From assembly GCA_002373755.1 (NCBI GenBank), contig DFJU01000135.1:1-19479 (forward strand): 19,479 bases of DNA, given 5' to 3'. The position numbers and the translations under genes are program-made. The notes beneath the pieces were generated by a model. It saw only the letters and a program-made list of their open reading frames with translations, was not told the DNA's origin and ran no database searches. Positions 1 through 8,500 of the stretch are shown here, one piece after another (the stretch's first letter is position 1; the number at the start of each line of letters is the position of its first letter). Origin of the DNA: Bacteroidales bacterium UBA3663. Lineage in GTDB: Bacteria > Bacteroidota > Bacteroidia > Bacteroidales > UBA3663.

Positions 1-102
1 CAGATTGCCGATGAGATGCATTTTGCCAATCCCTCATTCTTCTCAAAATACTTCCGTCGCCTCACCGGCATGACTCCCGGCGAGTATAAATCTATCAGTT
101 GA
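1..102 (+). CDS. AraC-family transcriptional regulator, C-terminal end (5' truncated by window)
   Basis: Only the last 33 codons are present, in frame from base 1 to a TGA at 100-102. The peptide begins QIADEMHFANPSFFSK and continues YFRRLTGMTPGEYK. This is the second helix-turn-helix and the closing signature of AraC/XylS DNA-binding domains: the A-x-x-x-x-F-x-(N/D)-x-S-x-F-x-(K/R)-x-F-(K/R)-(K/R)-x-x-G-x-(T/S)-P-x-x-(Y/F)-(K/R) pattern. It therefore binds DNA. The sensory part is outside the window, so it could be a plain AraC regulator or the end of a hybrid two-component system. Whether it controls any neighbour cannot be told from here. Confidence 0.9.
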   Translation, partial: QIADEMHFANPSFFSKYFRRLTGMTPGEYKSIS

Positions 103-439
103 GTAACTTTTGTATTGAAAAGTAAATGTGACTCGCTTGCGTCGGAATGTCGCCAACCAGAATGGCACAAACGGCATAATGACAGTCATTGACCGCAGTG
201 CTCTTTCCGTCTTCTGCCAACCTGCCATGAATGGCATTCTGGAAGGAACGGCCGCTGCCACTTGGCCATCATTTTCCGGCATCAGACAGATAAACAATCC
301 GAAAAACATTGAAAAGCAATCGTCCGAAACGCAATCCTACAATCTCTGGGGTCAGCCCACGACTGATTCCCAGAGAGGCTTTACCATCCGCAAAGGGAAA
401 ATGATTCTCCGGTGACATCCGTCGCCGATCGGTTGTCAG

Positions 440-515
440 CCATCCGGACTTCACCGTGCGGTTGGTCGATAGCCATGCTGATTTCACAATTCGCGTAGTG
501 GACGACCACCCTGGC
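440..515. repeat. Degenerate tandem repeat, 33-bp period
   Basis: A unit beginning CCATCCGGACTTCACCGTGC at 440 recurs at 473 as CCATGCTGATTTCAC and begins again at 506 as CCACCCTGG. Units one and two match at about 20 of 33 positions, counted by eye. Fainter relatives of the core TTCACCGTGCG appear further left, for example TTTACCATCCG at 380-390. The period is a multiple of three, so the minus-strand frame shows an 11-residue repeat, but no gene with supporting features uses that frame. Probably an old, decaying intergenic repeat. Confidence 0.4.
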
Positions 516-598
516 CTGCCATAACATTCGGTGCCTCTCGTTTTTATAGTTGCTTGCATTTTCTTTCTTGACAGCAGTCATATTTGCAGTTTTTTGCC

Positions 599-606
599 TA
601 TTTTTG
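599..606 (+). promoter_or_regulatory. Possible Bacteroidetes -7 box upstream of the nitroreductase gene
   Basis: TATTTTTG matches the TAnnTTTG consensus of the Bacteroidetes primary sigma factor and lies about 85 bp before the chosen start at 691. A convincing TTTG -33 element at the usual 19-21 bp spacing is missing, so this is a weak candidate. Confidence 0.25.
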
Positions 607-690
607 CACTTCTTCAGCGTCCAGGCCGGATTCACTTCTGTTATCCGCCGTCCAACAATACGCACTAATTATCAAACACTTACGCAAACA

Positions 691-1377
691 ATGACTTTAT
701 TAGAAGCAATCGAGTCACGCCATAGCGTGCGCAAATACACGGACAAGGCCATCCCACAGGAAATCATCGACACCCTGAAATCGAAGGTCGAAGAGTGCAA
801 CAAACTTGGAAATCTACACATTCAGCTCGTAACCAACGAACCAAAAGCATTCAAGGGCAAGATGGCCTACGGATCGTTCAGCGGAGTGACGAACTACTTT
901 GCCATGATCGGAACGAAAGCCGACGACCTTGCGGAGCGCATCGGCTACTATGGCGAACAGTTAGTGCTGCTTGCCCAGACGCTCGGGCTCAACACCTGTT
1001 GGGTCGGTCTGACCTACAACAATGTCAAGGATGCCTATTCCGTCGGCGAAAACGAAAAACTCTGTTGCATGATTGCCCTTGGATATGGCAATGAGCCTGG
1101 AAGGAACCTGAAACGAAAGACGGCCAGACAAGTCAGCAACGCAAGCGACAGCACGCCAAAATGGTTCCACAACGGCGTAGCTGCAGCCCTGCTCGCTCCC
1201 ACTGCCGTGAACCAGCAGAAGTTCCATTTCGAATATCTCGGCACCATCGGCGACGGCATCCACAAGGTCAAAGCTGGAAGAGGATTCTCGCTAATCGGCT
1301 ACACCAAGATTGATCTGGGAATCGCCAAACTGCACTTTGAGCTCGGTGCCGGAAAAGAGAATTTCGAGTGGGCATGA
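691..1377 (+). CDS. TM1586-type putative nitroreductase family protein
   Basis: 228 residues. The start MTLLEAIESRHSVRKYTDK is the usual nitroreductase opening, with the R-x-S-x-R-x-(F/Y) motif that binds FMN phosphate. An in-frame ATG at 550 would add 47 residues that resemble nothing in the family, so 691 was chosen. The middle (around 85-115, IGYYGEQLVLLAQTLGLNTCWVG) and the later segment WFHNGVAAALLAPTAVNQQKF match the two halves of the TM1586-type (putative TM nitroreductase) fold, in which one chain contains a duplicated half-domain. Expected role: flavin-dependent NAD(P)H reductase in the cytoplasm; the substrate cannot be named. It has its own upstream region and is 137 bp from the next gene. 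No link with the xylan cluster is visible. Confidence 0.85.
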   Translation: MTLLEAIESRHSVRKYTDKAIPQEIIDTLKSKVEECNKLGNLHIQLVTNEPKAFKGKMAYGSFSGVTNYFAMIGTKADDLAERIGYYGEQLVLLAQTLGLNTCWVGLTYNNVKDAYSVGENEKLCCMIALGYGNEPGRNLKRKTARQVSNASDSTPKWFHNGVAAALLAPTAVNQQKFHFEYLGTIGDGIHKVKAGRGFSLIGYTKIDLGIAKLHFELGAGKENFEWA

Positions 1378-1514
1378 ATCGAACAATATTGGATGCAGAT
1401 TCAGGTTTTGGCCGATGGCGCAAGGCTGTCATTGTACCTTAAGGCAAGGCCGGAAGATGCGTCCAAGAATGAAAAAATAGACAGTTTTTGGACAACCCTA
1501 CTTAATTCGACGAT

Positions 1515-2303
1515 ATGAAGTGGACCGTACTGGTTGACAATCGCACGGACAATCCTTCGCTCCAGACCGAGCACGGACTGTCGATACTGCTGGAAACGGA
1601 GCATCATCGCATATTGCTCGACACTGGAGCGAGCGACCTGCTCATCGGCAATGCAGAAAAGCTGCACATCGACCTCAGCGCCGTTGACTATGTCTTTATC
1701 TCTCACGGACATAGCGACCATGCCGGAGGCTTGAAGCACCTCATGTCCGTCAACGAAAAGGCCAAGGTCATTGTTTCGGCCGATGCCATGAGCGGCAAGT
1801 TCTATTCAAGGCGCGGAAATCTGCATAGCATCACTGCAGAATGGCCGACGATTGACGTTGACCGGCTTATCGTGGCCGACCAGACCTGCGAGGTGGCCGA
1901 CGGCATCCGCGTGATTGCCCATATTCCTCAAGTCCACCCGTTGCCGAAGGGTAACCGGAATCTCTACGTGCAGGATGCCAACGGAGATCTCGTCCACGAC
2001 GATTTCCGCCACGAATTGGCATTGTATGTCGATGGGCTGCTGTTTACCGGCTGCGCCCACAGCGGTCTGGAGAACATTCTGGAGGCCTGCCGGTGGCCAG
2101 TTCACACCGTTGTCGGCGGTTTCCACTTGCTCGACGGGCAAGAGTCGGAGGAAGAACTGAACGCATTGGCTCGACGGCTGGAAGCGGATTTTCCACGCAC
2201 GCAATTCTATACGAGCCATTGCACAGGCGACCAAGTCTTCGCGCACCTGAAGGCTGCGATGGGTGAGCAATTGCAGACATTCAGGTGCGGAACCATCAAA
2301 TAG
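1515..2303 (+). CDS. Metallo-beta-lactamase-fold hydrolase (COG1237-like)
   Basis: 262 residues with no signal peptide, so cytoplasmic. The metal-binding motif SHGHSDHAGG (residues 63-72: H64, H66, D68, H69) is intact. The later signatures FTGCAHSGLENI, VVGGFHLL and FYTSHCTGDQ supply the remaining metal ligands and match the branch of MBL proteins annotated as 7,8-dihydropterin-6-methyl-4-(ribofuranosyl)aminobenzene 5'-phosphate synthase-like (COG1237). That name derives from an archaeal pterin pathway and probably does not describe the true bacterial substrate. The start at MKWTVLVDN fits the first beta strand. The stop is 7 bp before the DUF389 gene, so the two are probably co-transcribed. 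Family certain; reaction unknown. Confidence 0.85.
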   Translation: MKWTVLVDNRTDNPSLQTEHGLSILLETEHHRILLDTGASDLLIGNAEKLHIDLSAVDYVFISHGHSDHAGGLKHLMSVNEKAKVIVSADAMSGKFYSRRGNLHSITAEWPTIDVDRLIVADQTCEVADGIRVIAHIPQVHPLPKGNRNLYVQDANGDLVHDDFRHELALYVDGLLFTGCAHSGLENILEACRWPVHTVVGGFHLLDGQESEEELNALARRLEADFPRTQFYTSHCTGDQVFAHLKAAMGEQLQTFRCGTIK

Positions 2304-2310
2304 GACGTAT

Positions 2311-3660
2311 ATGACAATAAAAGACTTTACCGAACGCGCAGGCTACTACTTCAACCTGATGCCCGACAAAGAGGACGAGCAAGCAATCATTGCCCAGATT
2401 ACCGAGGGCGTGAGTTTCAGGGGCGCCAACCTTTGGGTGCTCATCTTCGCCATCTTCATTGCCTCGCTCGGATTGAACGTCAACTCGACAGCCGTCATCA
2501 TCGGCGCAATGCTCATCTCGCCGCTCATGGGGCCAATCGTAGGCATGGGACTGGCTGTCGGCATCGACGACCTCGACCTGCTGAAGCGCGCCGGCAAGAA
2601 TTTCGGCGTAGCGACCCTCATCAGTGTGCTGACGGCTACGGTCTATTTCCTACTGACGCCGCTCAGCGAGGCACAGTCGGAACTGCTGGCGCGCACGTCG
2701 CCCACGCTCTACGACGTGCTCATCGCCTTCTGCGGAGGTGCGGCGGGCATCATCGCCCTATGTACTCGGGGCAAGGGCAACGTAATTCCCGGCGTCGCCA
2801 TCGCCACAGCCCTGATGCCACCGCTGTGTACGGCAGGCTACGGACTGGCCACCGGCCATCTGCTCTACTTCCTCGGTGCGTTCTATCTGTTCTTCATCAA
2901 CACCGTGTTCATCGCCCTCGCCACCTATTGCGGTGTGCGTCTGCTGCATTTCCAGAAGCATGAATATCTGCTGACAAGGAGGGCCGTCAAGGGGCGTCGC
3001 ATACTGATGTCGATCGTCGTGCTGACCATGTTGCCGGCCGCCTACATGACTGTCCGCATCGTGCAACGGAGCATCTTCGAGAACAATGTGAGGAAATTCG
3101 TCAAGGCGGAACTGACACAGCGCGGCACCCAGATTATCTCCAACACCGTCGATAAAGACAGCCTGAAGCTGCGCATCGTTGCCGTAGGTCGCGAAATCAG
3201 CAACTCGACGCAGACCGATGCCCAACGCCGCATGAAGGAATACGGACTGGGCGACTATTCTCTGCGCGTCATCCAGGGCACTCAAAGCGACAGCGTGCTC
3301 GCATTGAGCCATCAGTTGACGTCGCTGACAACAAGCCACGAGACGGAACACAGACAGGTTATGCAACTCACTGCCGAGAACTCGCTTCTGAACCAGCAAC
3401 TGGCGGAATACAAGCGATATGAGGCTCTCGCCGCCGAAATCCGTCCGGAGCTTGCATCGCTCTTCCCGCAAATCAGCAAGATTGCACTGCAAAAGGTAGT
3501 TGAAGTGAACCGGGATTCGTCGGACACACACCACTACGTGACTGCCATCGTACAGAATGACAGCAAGACGCATTTTTCAGACGAGGAAACCCAAAAACTG
3601 CACGACTGGCTACAGGCCAGAGTCAAGGCCGACAGCCTGGTGCTGATCAATCGGGAGTGA
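2311..3660 (+). CDS. DUF389 family integral membrane protein
   Basis: 449 residues. The start MTIKDFTERAGYYF at 2311 was chosen over an upstream in-frame ATG at 2263, which lies inside the preceding gene. The DUF389 hallmarks are present: NSTAVIIGAMLISPLMGPI (about 58-76) and VIPGVAIATALMPPLCTAGY (about 158-177). There are about six hydrophobic segments between 40 and 210 and another near 230-250. The C-terminal 200 residues are soluble, with a Gln/Glu-rich stretch around 340-375 that may form a coiled coil, and probably project from the membrane. The biochemical role of DUF389 proteins is not established. It follows the MBL-fold gene by 7 bp and ends at a terminator, so it is the last gene of its unit. 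Confidence 0.87.
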   Translation: MTIKDFTERAGYYFNLMPDKEDEQAIIAQITEGVSFRGANLWVLIFAIFIASLGLNVNSTAVIIGAMLISPLMGPIVGMGLAVGIDDLDLLKRAGKNFGVATLISVLTATVYFLLTPLSEAQSELLARTSPTLYDVLIAFCGGAAGIIALCTRGKGNVIPGVAIATALMPPLCTAGYGLATGHLLYFLGAFYLFFINTVFIALATYCGVRLLHFQKHEYLLTRRAVKGRRILMSIVVLTMLPAAYMTVRIVQRSIFENNVRKFVKAELTQRGTQIISNTVDKDSLKLRIVAVGREISNSTQTDAQRRMKEYGLGDYSLRVIQGTQSDSVLALSHQLTSLTTSHETEHRQVMQLTAENSLLNQQLAEYKRYEALAAEIRPELASLFPQISKIALQKVVEVNRDSSDTHHYVTAIVQNDSKTHFSDEETQKLHDWLQARVKADSLVLINRE

Positions 3661-3688
3661 CATGGCCGATGACCGACACGAAATGAAT

Positions 3689-3729
3689 TATGCCCCAGTA
3701 GCGAAAAACTACCGGGGCATATTCTTTTT
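3689..3729 (+). terminator. Rho-independent terminator between convergent genes
   Basis: ATGCCCCAGTAG (3690-3701) pairs with CTACCGGGGCAT (3709-3720), a 12-bp stem with one mismatch and loop CGAAAAA. It is followed on the + strand by ATTCTTTTT. It lies just after the DUF389 stop and before the 3' end of the convergent esterase gene. On the - strand the mismatch becomes a G-U pair, so it could also help end the xylan cluster transcript, although the T-run is weaker that way. Confidence 0.8.
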
Positions 3730-3766
3730 CATCGCAGCATCGCACAGACGCCGACGGATTCTGCTA

Positions 3767-5518
3767 TTATTTCAGCTTGTCGAACAGCTTGTTTTTCTCG
3801 ATTGTCCAATCCTTGCGCTGCGAGAGCTGGCACTTCTTGCCCTTGAACATTTTGGCTGCCTCCTTATCGCCCTTCAGCTGCCATTGCAGCCATGCGGTGG
3901 CCACTACGCTGAATTCGCCGCCGTGAGGCTGACGGTAGGTTCCGCCATGTCCGACGGGGAAGTTGGCCACGCAGGCCGGCACATGGTTGATCTTGCAGAA
4001 GTCGTCCATTCCGTTCTCGTAGGCAATGTCCGACTCGCCGCCCAGGATGTAGATGACCGGCGTGTGGATGTCGTCCAGTTTCGACTTCTGAGGCATCGGC
4101 ATCCCGCCCACGGCACGCGCAGCATTCTCGACCTTGAACAGGCCGCTGTTGCAGATCATGAGCGACGTGATGCGCGGGTCGGCGCAATTGAACAACGTCT
4201 GCAAGCCGCCGCACGACATTCCGGCCGCGCAGATGTGTGCCGTGTCAATCTTCTGGTAGTAAGGGCTGTTCGGGTCGGCGTTCTGTGCGACGACCCAGTC
4301 GATGCTCTCGACCTGCTGCCGCGTGGTTGACATCGGCCCCTGATATGGCCGCTCCTCCATCGGGATGTAGCCCGTGGCAACAACGATGAAGCCGTGCGAT
4401 GCGATTTCGTTCAGGAACTTGAAGTGCTCCCACGGCGAATTGGTGCAGGCGCCGTTGCCCCACACGAGCACTGGAAGCGGATTCTGCGCATTGAAGGCCG
4501 ACAGATCCTGCGGCACGAAGACGGTGTGGGCTGGCAACGAGACCTCCTCGCGCATCACGGCCTTGCAGGGGCCGGTGCCGCCATCCTCGACCACGAGCGA
4601 ACGGTTGGCCTCGCGTGCAAAGAAATCGGTCATGGCGCGGAAAGTCTCGGCATTGAAGGTCACCGGGCCATGCTGTCCATCAGGCACGCTGATGTAGCTG
4701 TCCAGACGACCGGCATCGGCCAAAGCCTTCGAGAAGTTGTCGCTCTGGCAGTTGGGCACGACGTTGTCGGCCGTACCGTGGATGACGAGGAAGCGCGGAT
4801 TCTGGCGGCCGACGTAGGTGATCGGGCTGATGAGCGACACGAGGTCGGGATTCTGCGCAGGTGCACCGCCGATGAGGGCTGCCTCGGGCGACTTCTCGTC
4901 CTTCACGGTCTGACAGTTCTCCATATGCGCCATATCGACCGGGCCGAACCAATCGACCACGGCATCAACGCAGCTGGAAAAATCCGCGTAGCGGCCGACG
5001 GTGCCCTCCAGATCGACCGTTGTCATGCCGACGGTGTATTTGCGCACGCCATTGGTCACACCGGCCAGGGACGACAGATGTCCGCCGCTGGAGAAGCCCG
5101 TGATGCCGATGAACGATGTGTCGAAGTGGTACTTCTCGGCATTTGCGCGGATGAAGCGCACGGCGGCCTTCACGTCGTGAATCTGCGCGGGGAACTTGGC
5201 ATCGCCGCTCGAACGGTGGTTGATGCACACGACGGCGAATCCGGCGTCGGTGAGCGGTTGGCCGATTGACATGTAGGCCATCTGTTTGGCATTGTTGGCA
5301 AACCAGGCCGAGCCGTAGATGGCCACGACAACCTTGTAGCGCGCGCCGCTCGTGGTGTCTGGCAGGTAGATGTCCATGCGATGCGCCTCGAGGTCGTCGC
5401 CGGCATAGTTCACATCCTTGTACGTCGCTTTGTTTTCGGGCATCTTGAAGCCCTGCGGCTGCGCATCGGCCATGAGGCCAAGACAAAGCATTGCAGCCAT
5501 CAATAAAGTCTTTTTCAT
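3767..5518 (-). CDS. Secreted tandem esterase with two alpha/beta-hydrolase domains (likely xylan acetyl or feruloyl esterase)
   Basis: 583 residues. The start MKKTLLMAAMLCLGLMADAQ at 5518 gives a clean signal peptide cleaved near A19|Q20. The same frame is open for 132 codons further upstream but that part is unlike protein. Domain 1 (about 30-302) is BD-FAE/Aes-like: GFSSG with nucleophile S143, D251 in HGTADNVVP and H283 in DGQHGP. Domain 2 (about 320-545) is a second, different hydrolase: GMSCG with S435, D497 in GGESDIAY and H524 in PVGHGGTY. Both triads look complete, so both domains should be active. In this cluster the likely substrates are acetyl or hydroxycinnamoyl esters on xylan side chains; which domain removes which is not readable. 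Last gene of the cluster, 62 bp after the GH10 gene. The coding sequence is visibly GC-rich. A generic dienelactone hydrolase-like role for domain 2 is an alternative. Confidence 0.82.
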   Translation of the reverse strand: MKKTLLMAAMLCLGLMADAQPQGFKMPENKATYKDVNYAGDDLEAHRMDIYLPDTTSGARYKVVVAIYGSAWFANNAKQMAYMSIGQPLTDAGFAVVCINHRSSGDAKFPAQIHDVKAAVRFIRANAEKYHFDTSFIGITGFSSGGHLSSLAGVTNGVRKYTVGMTTVDLEGTVGRYADFSSCVDAVVDWFGPVDMAHMENCQTVKDEKSPEAALIGGAPAQNPDLVSLISPITYVGRQNPRFLVIHGTADNVVPNCQSDNFSKALADAGRLDSYISVPDGQHGPVTFNAETFRAMTDFFAREANRSLVVEDGGTGPCKAVMREEVSLPAHTVFVPQDLSAFNAQNPLPVLVWGNGACTNSPWEHFKFLNEIASHGFIVVATGYIPMEERPYQGPMSTTRQQVESIDWVVAQNADPNSPYYQKIDTAHICAAGMSCGGLQTLFNCADPRITSLMICNSGLFKVENAARAVGGMPMPQKSKLDDIHTPVIYILGGESDIAYENGMDDFCKINHVPACVANFPVGHGGTYRQPHGGEFSVVATAWLQWQLKGDKEAAKMFKGKKCQLSQRKDWTIEKNKLFDKLK

Positions 5519-5540
5519 GTCTTTTTTGTGTTGTTTTGAA

Positions 5541-5573
5541 ACCCCTCCCCTGCAACGAGGCTGGGGAGAGGGT
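5541..5573 (-). repeat. GC-rich hairpin just upstream of the esterase start codon
   Basis: On the + strand ACCCCTCCCC (5541-5550) pairs with GGGGAGAGGGT (5563-5573), with one bulged base and a 12-nt loop. In transcript orientation the hairpin ends about 22 nt before the esterase ATG. The flank GTTTTGAAACCCCTCCC is nearly repeated before the GH43 gene (13186-13201). It could act as an mRNA processing or stability element, or be a remnant of an interspersed repeat. There is no U-tract, so it is not a standard terminator. Confidence 0.55.
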
Positions 5574-5580
5574 CTGTATT

Positions 5581-8500
5581 TCATTTCATCAGGACGACCT
5601 TGCCGCCACGCACCACGAGGCCGCGGCTGGCATCGCCCGCACAACGGCCAAGCAGGTCGCGTAGTTCGCTGTCGCCGCATGGAGCATCGGCCGTAAGCGT
5701 CTCGATTGCCGACGTGCCGCCCGACGTGCCCACGGTGCAGAATGTGAAGTAGGTGGGCGACGACGATTTGGCGGCATCGTTGGTTGACAGATACTTGCCG
5801 GTGCCGACATTCCTCATCGTGAAGCCCTTGCCGCTCACGTAGTTGATGGTCCACACTGCGCCGTTGGCCAAGTCCTGGCCGTTCTGGTTGTTCAGGCCGA
5901 GGATGAAGCTGCAATTGCCCGTCACGACCTGCGAATTGAGGTAGCCGGGATTGCCCCAGATGGTGTAGGGCGTGCCGTCGGGCTGGATGAGGCGCAGCAG
6001 GTAGTTGTTGGCACCGCTCGCCTTTTCGAGCTTGAAGAGGTAGCCCTTCACGGCAGGGTCGAACGCGGTGATGAAGTCGGCGAAACCCAGATTCTGGTTG
6101 CCCGAACCGTAGAACGCCTTGCCGACGGCCTCGTTGACGATGGCGAACGGCTGTCCGCCGGTGAGCTGCGTGATGGCGGTGAAGCGTTGGCCGACACCGC
6201 TGGCAACGGCCTCGACAGTGAACTGCGCGGTGTGTTCATGGCCGATGAAATCCACGTAGCGGGCGGTGACGGTGCCGCTGCCCTCGCGCGTGGCCTTCAG
6301 TGTGCCGTCGGGCGCAATCTGGAAGTCGTCGGACGTGAATGTCGCATCGGCCGAAAGCTCTTCGCGATGTCCGTCGGCGAAGGTGCCCCACACGCAGACC
6401 TGCTGGCTCACTCCGGCGCGCACCTGCTGGGTCTCGCCGTCGAGGCTCGTCAGCGTGAAGAAGTCGGCAAGGGTGGCCGGCATCGCGTAGTCGGCATCGG
6501 CCAACGGCTCACGCCCCATCGCACGGAGCGCGGAAATCGCGTAGCGCTTGCCGAACGTGCGGTAGCCTGCGGCCGAGAAGTGCCATGCGTCCACTCCGTT
6601 GCCAGGAATGCCGCTTGAGCTGACGACGTGCGCCGTGGGGATGACCGACGGCAACTGGGCCACGACGGTGTTGTGCGACGAGCATCCGCCGCCCATGTCG
6701 GCACGTTCGGTCTCGCCTGCGAAGAGTGGCACATCGTCCGCAACCAGACCGAGGTCGGACAAGAGGTCGTTGTAGATTTTCTTGACCTCGGCCGGCCAGT
6801 TCGGGTCGCCGCAATTCGAGCAGCCCTGATGCAGCAGGATGCCCTTGATGACGCCCGACTGCTGTGCCAGACGTGCCATCTCGACGAGGCGGCCGTAGGG
6901 GTTGCCGCCGTAGTAGCGCTTGGACAGCGTGGCCCACCATTCGTTCGGATTGTCGGCCAACTTCTTGGCATACTGATCTTTGTCGAACATCTCAATCGGA
7001 CTGCCGCCCATGGCCACGGCCACTACGCCGATTCTCACGTCCGACGGCATTGCGGCCACCATCGTGCGGCCGAAATAGTCGGCCATTCCGAGCTTGCCGG
7101 CGGGGCTGACGATGGGGCAATTGGCGGTGTACCATTCGCCCAGAGTGCGCTTCGGCGAGTCGAAACTCGTGGTGGCCAGCATCTGGAAACGGGCATCGAC
7201 ATCGGCATCGACCGCCTCCCACTGCGCATTGCCCTCCATGTTCGACTGGCCGAAGCAGAGGTAGATGTGGAAGTTCGGGTCGGCATTGGCATCGACGTGC
7301 CTGAGGGTGATCTTGTCGAGGTTGCAGTTGGCCTTGGTGATGGTGGCGCGCAGTGTGTACTTCCCTGCTTCGAGCGGAATGGCGATGCCACCCTTGATGG
7401 TCTTGTAGGTGCTCCAGGTGCCGTTGTCGGTCTGCGGGACTGCCACATTGCACAGCGTCGTGGCATTGCTGCCGTCCATCAGGCTCAGGGTGAAGCCGCC
7501 GCCGTCGCTGTTGCCGCACGATGCGACGGCCTCGTAGCTGTAGATGCCGCCCTCAGCGATGTTGACGGTATATTCGAGCCACTCGCCCACGCTGGTGTAG
7601 CCGATGGCATAGCCGCCGTTGCCCGTCACGATGTCAACGCCCTCGCCGTCGGTGCGGTAGGATGTCGAGCCGCTGTTGGTGGCGTCGCTGTCGTGGAAGG
7701 TGTAGCCCTCGCCGCCGCGGTCGAAGTTCTCGAACTGGATGGTACCCGGCAGGGTGACATCGCGGTAGGGCTTGCGCTCGTTGAACGCCGTGATTGACGA
7801 CAGACGTTCGTAGGTCGTTCCGTCGGTGTCGGTGAGCACGGCGCGCAGCGAATATTTGCCCTTCGCAGCCGGCGTGTATTCAAAATCGAAGGCCGTGGTG
7901 TTGTCCGACGGAGTTCCATCGGCCGCAGACTGCTCGCCCACCAGGACGCCATTCGCGTAGAGGCTGACGCTCTGGATGGTCTTGGTGCGCAACGCTGCCC
8001 GCACCCTGATGGCTACCGGCTGTCCCTTCGTCACTCGGATGGCCGACGGCTTGACATAGAGCGATGCCTCCTTCTTCATGCCGGGGAACGGACTTTTGGC
8101 CGATTTTGCAGCGTCGCTCGCCATATATTCGCGTAGCCACGTCATGGCCGGACGGTCGGTATAGACGGTCTTGCCCGATGCGTCCTTGCCCTCGCGGATG
8201 AGGCCCGAATTGCCGTCGGTGGTCCACGTGTGGCCGTAGATGTAGCCCCAGAGCGTCACGCCGGCGCAATAGTCGGCCTCCCAGAGGAGCGGGAACTGTG
8301 CCTTGTAGTCGTTGAGCTGCTTCGTGTCGTCCGATTCGCCGATGTCGTATTCGGTGATGTACATCGGCATCTTCAGCGCGTTCTGGATTTTGTTCATCGA
8401 GGCCTTCAGGGTGGCCGCGCTGCAACCCGTCAGGTCGTGCGACTGGCATCCGTAGGCATCGATCGGAGCACCGGCGTCGCGCAACGTCCGCACAATGTCG

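Larger units (their letters stand above)
103..690. other. Non-coding stretch between the AraC-type gene and the nitroreductase gene
   Basis: No convincing gene lies here. Open frames exist on both strands but overlap each other, have no recognisable domain and look like chance reading. The stretch contains degenerate 33-bp repeats near 440-515 (with a possible fainter unit near 379), two short dyads (178-190, AATGAC-A-GTCATT; 223-236, TGCCAT-GA-ATGGCA), and a possible Bacteroidetes promoter close to the nitroreductase gene. A long non-coding leader next to an AraC gene could hold regulatory sites, but none can be assigned to a protein. Confidence 0.6.

Noticed and set aside
178..236. Two short dyads (AATGAC-A-GTCATT and TGCCAT-GA-ATGGCA) as regulator operators
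   Set aside because: They are perfect but only 6 bp per arm, differ from each other, and have no promoter nearby. Twelve-base dyads of this kind occur by chance at this length scale, so they are not listed as separate sites.
550..690. Extended start for the nitroreductase (47 extra residues with a hydrophobic stretch that could pass as a signal peptide)
   Set aside because: Nitroreductases are cytoplasmic and the family N-terminus begins at MTLLEAIESRHSVRK (691). The extension covers a possible promoter box.
2758..3573. 271-codon minus-strand open frame opposite the DUF389 gene
   Set aside because: The + strand encodes clear DUF389 motifs and membrane segments; the antisense frame is Cys/His/Gln-rich with no family.
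4394..5269. 291-codon plus-strand open frame opposite the esterase gene
   Set aside because: Antisense shadow of a GC-rich real gene; its composition (Ala/Arg/His/Val-rich) has no domain pattern. The same reasoning removes the plus-strand frames at 3662-4330, 6187-6618 and 6628-7797.
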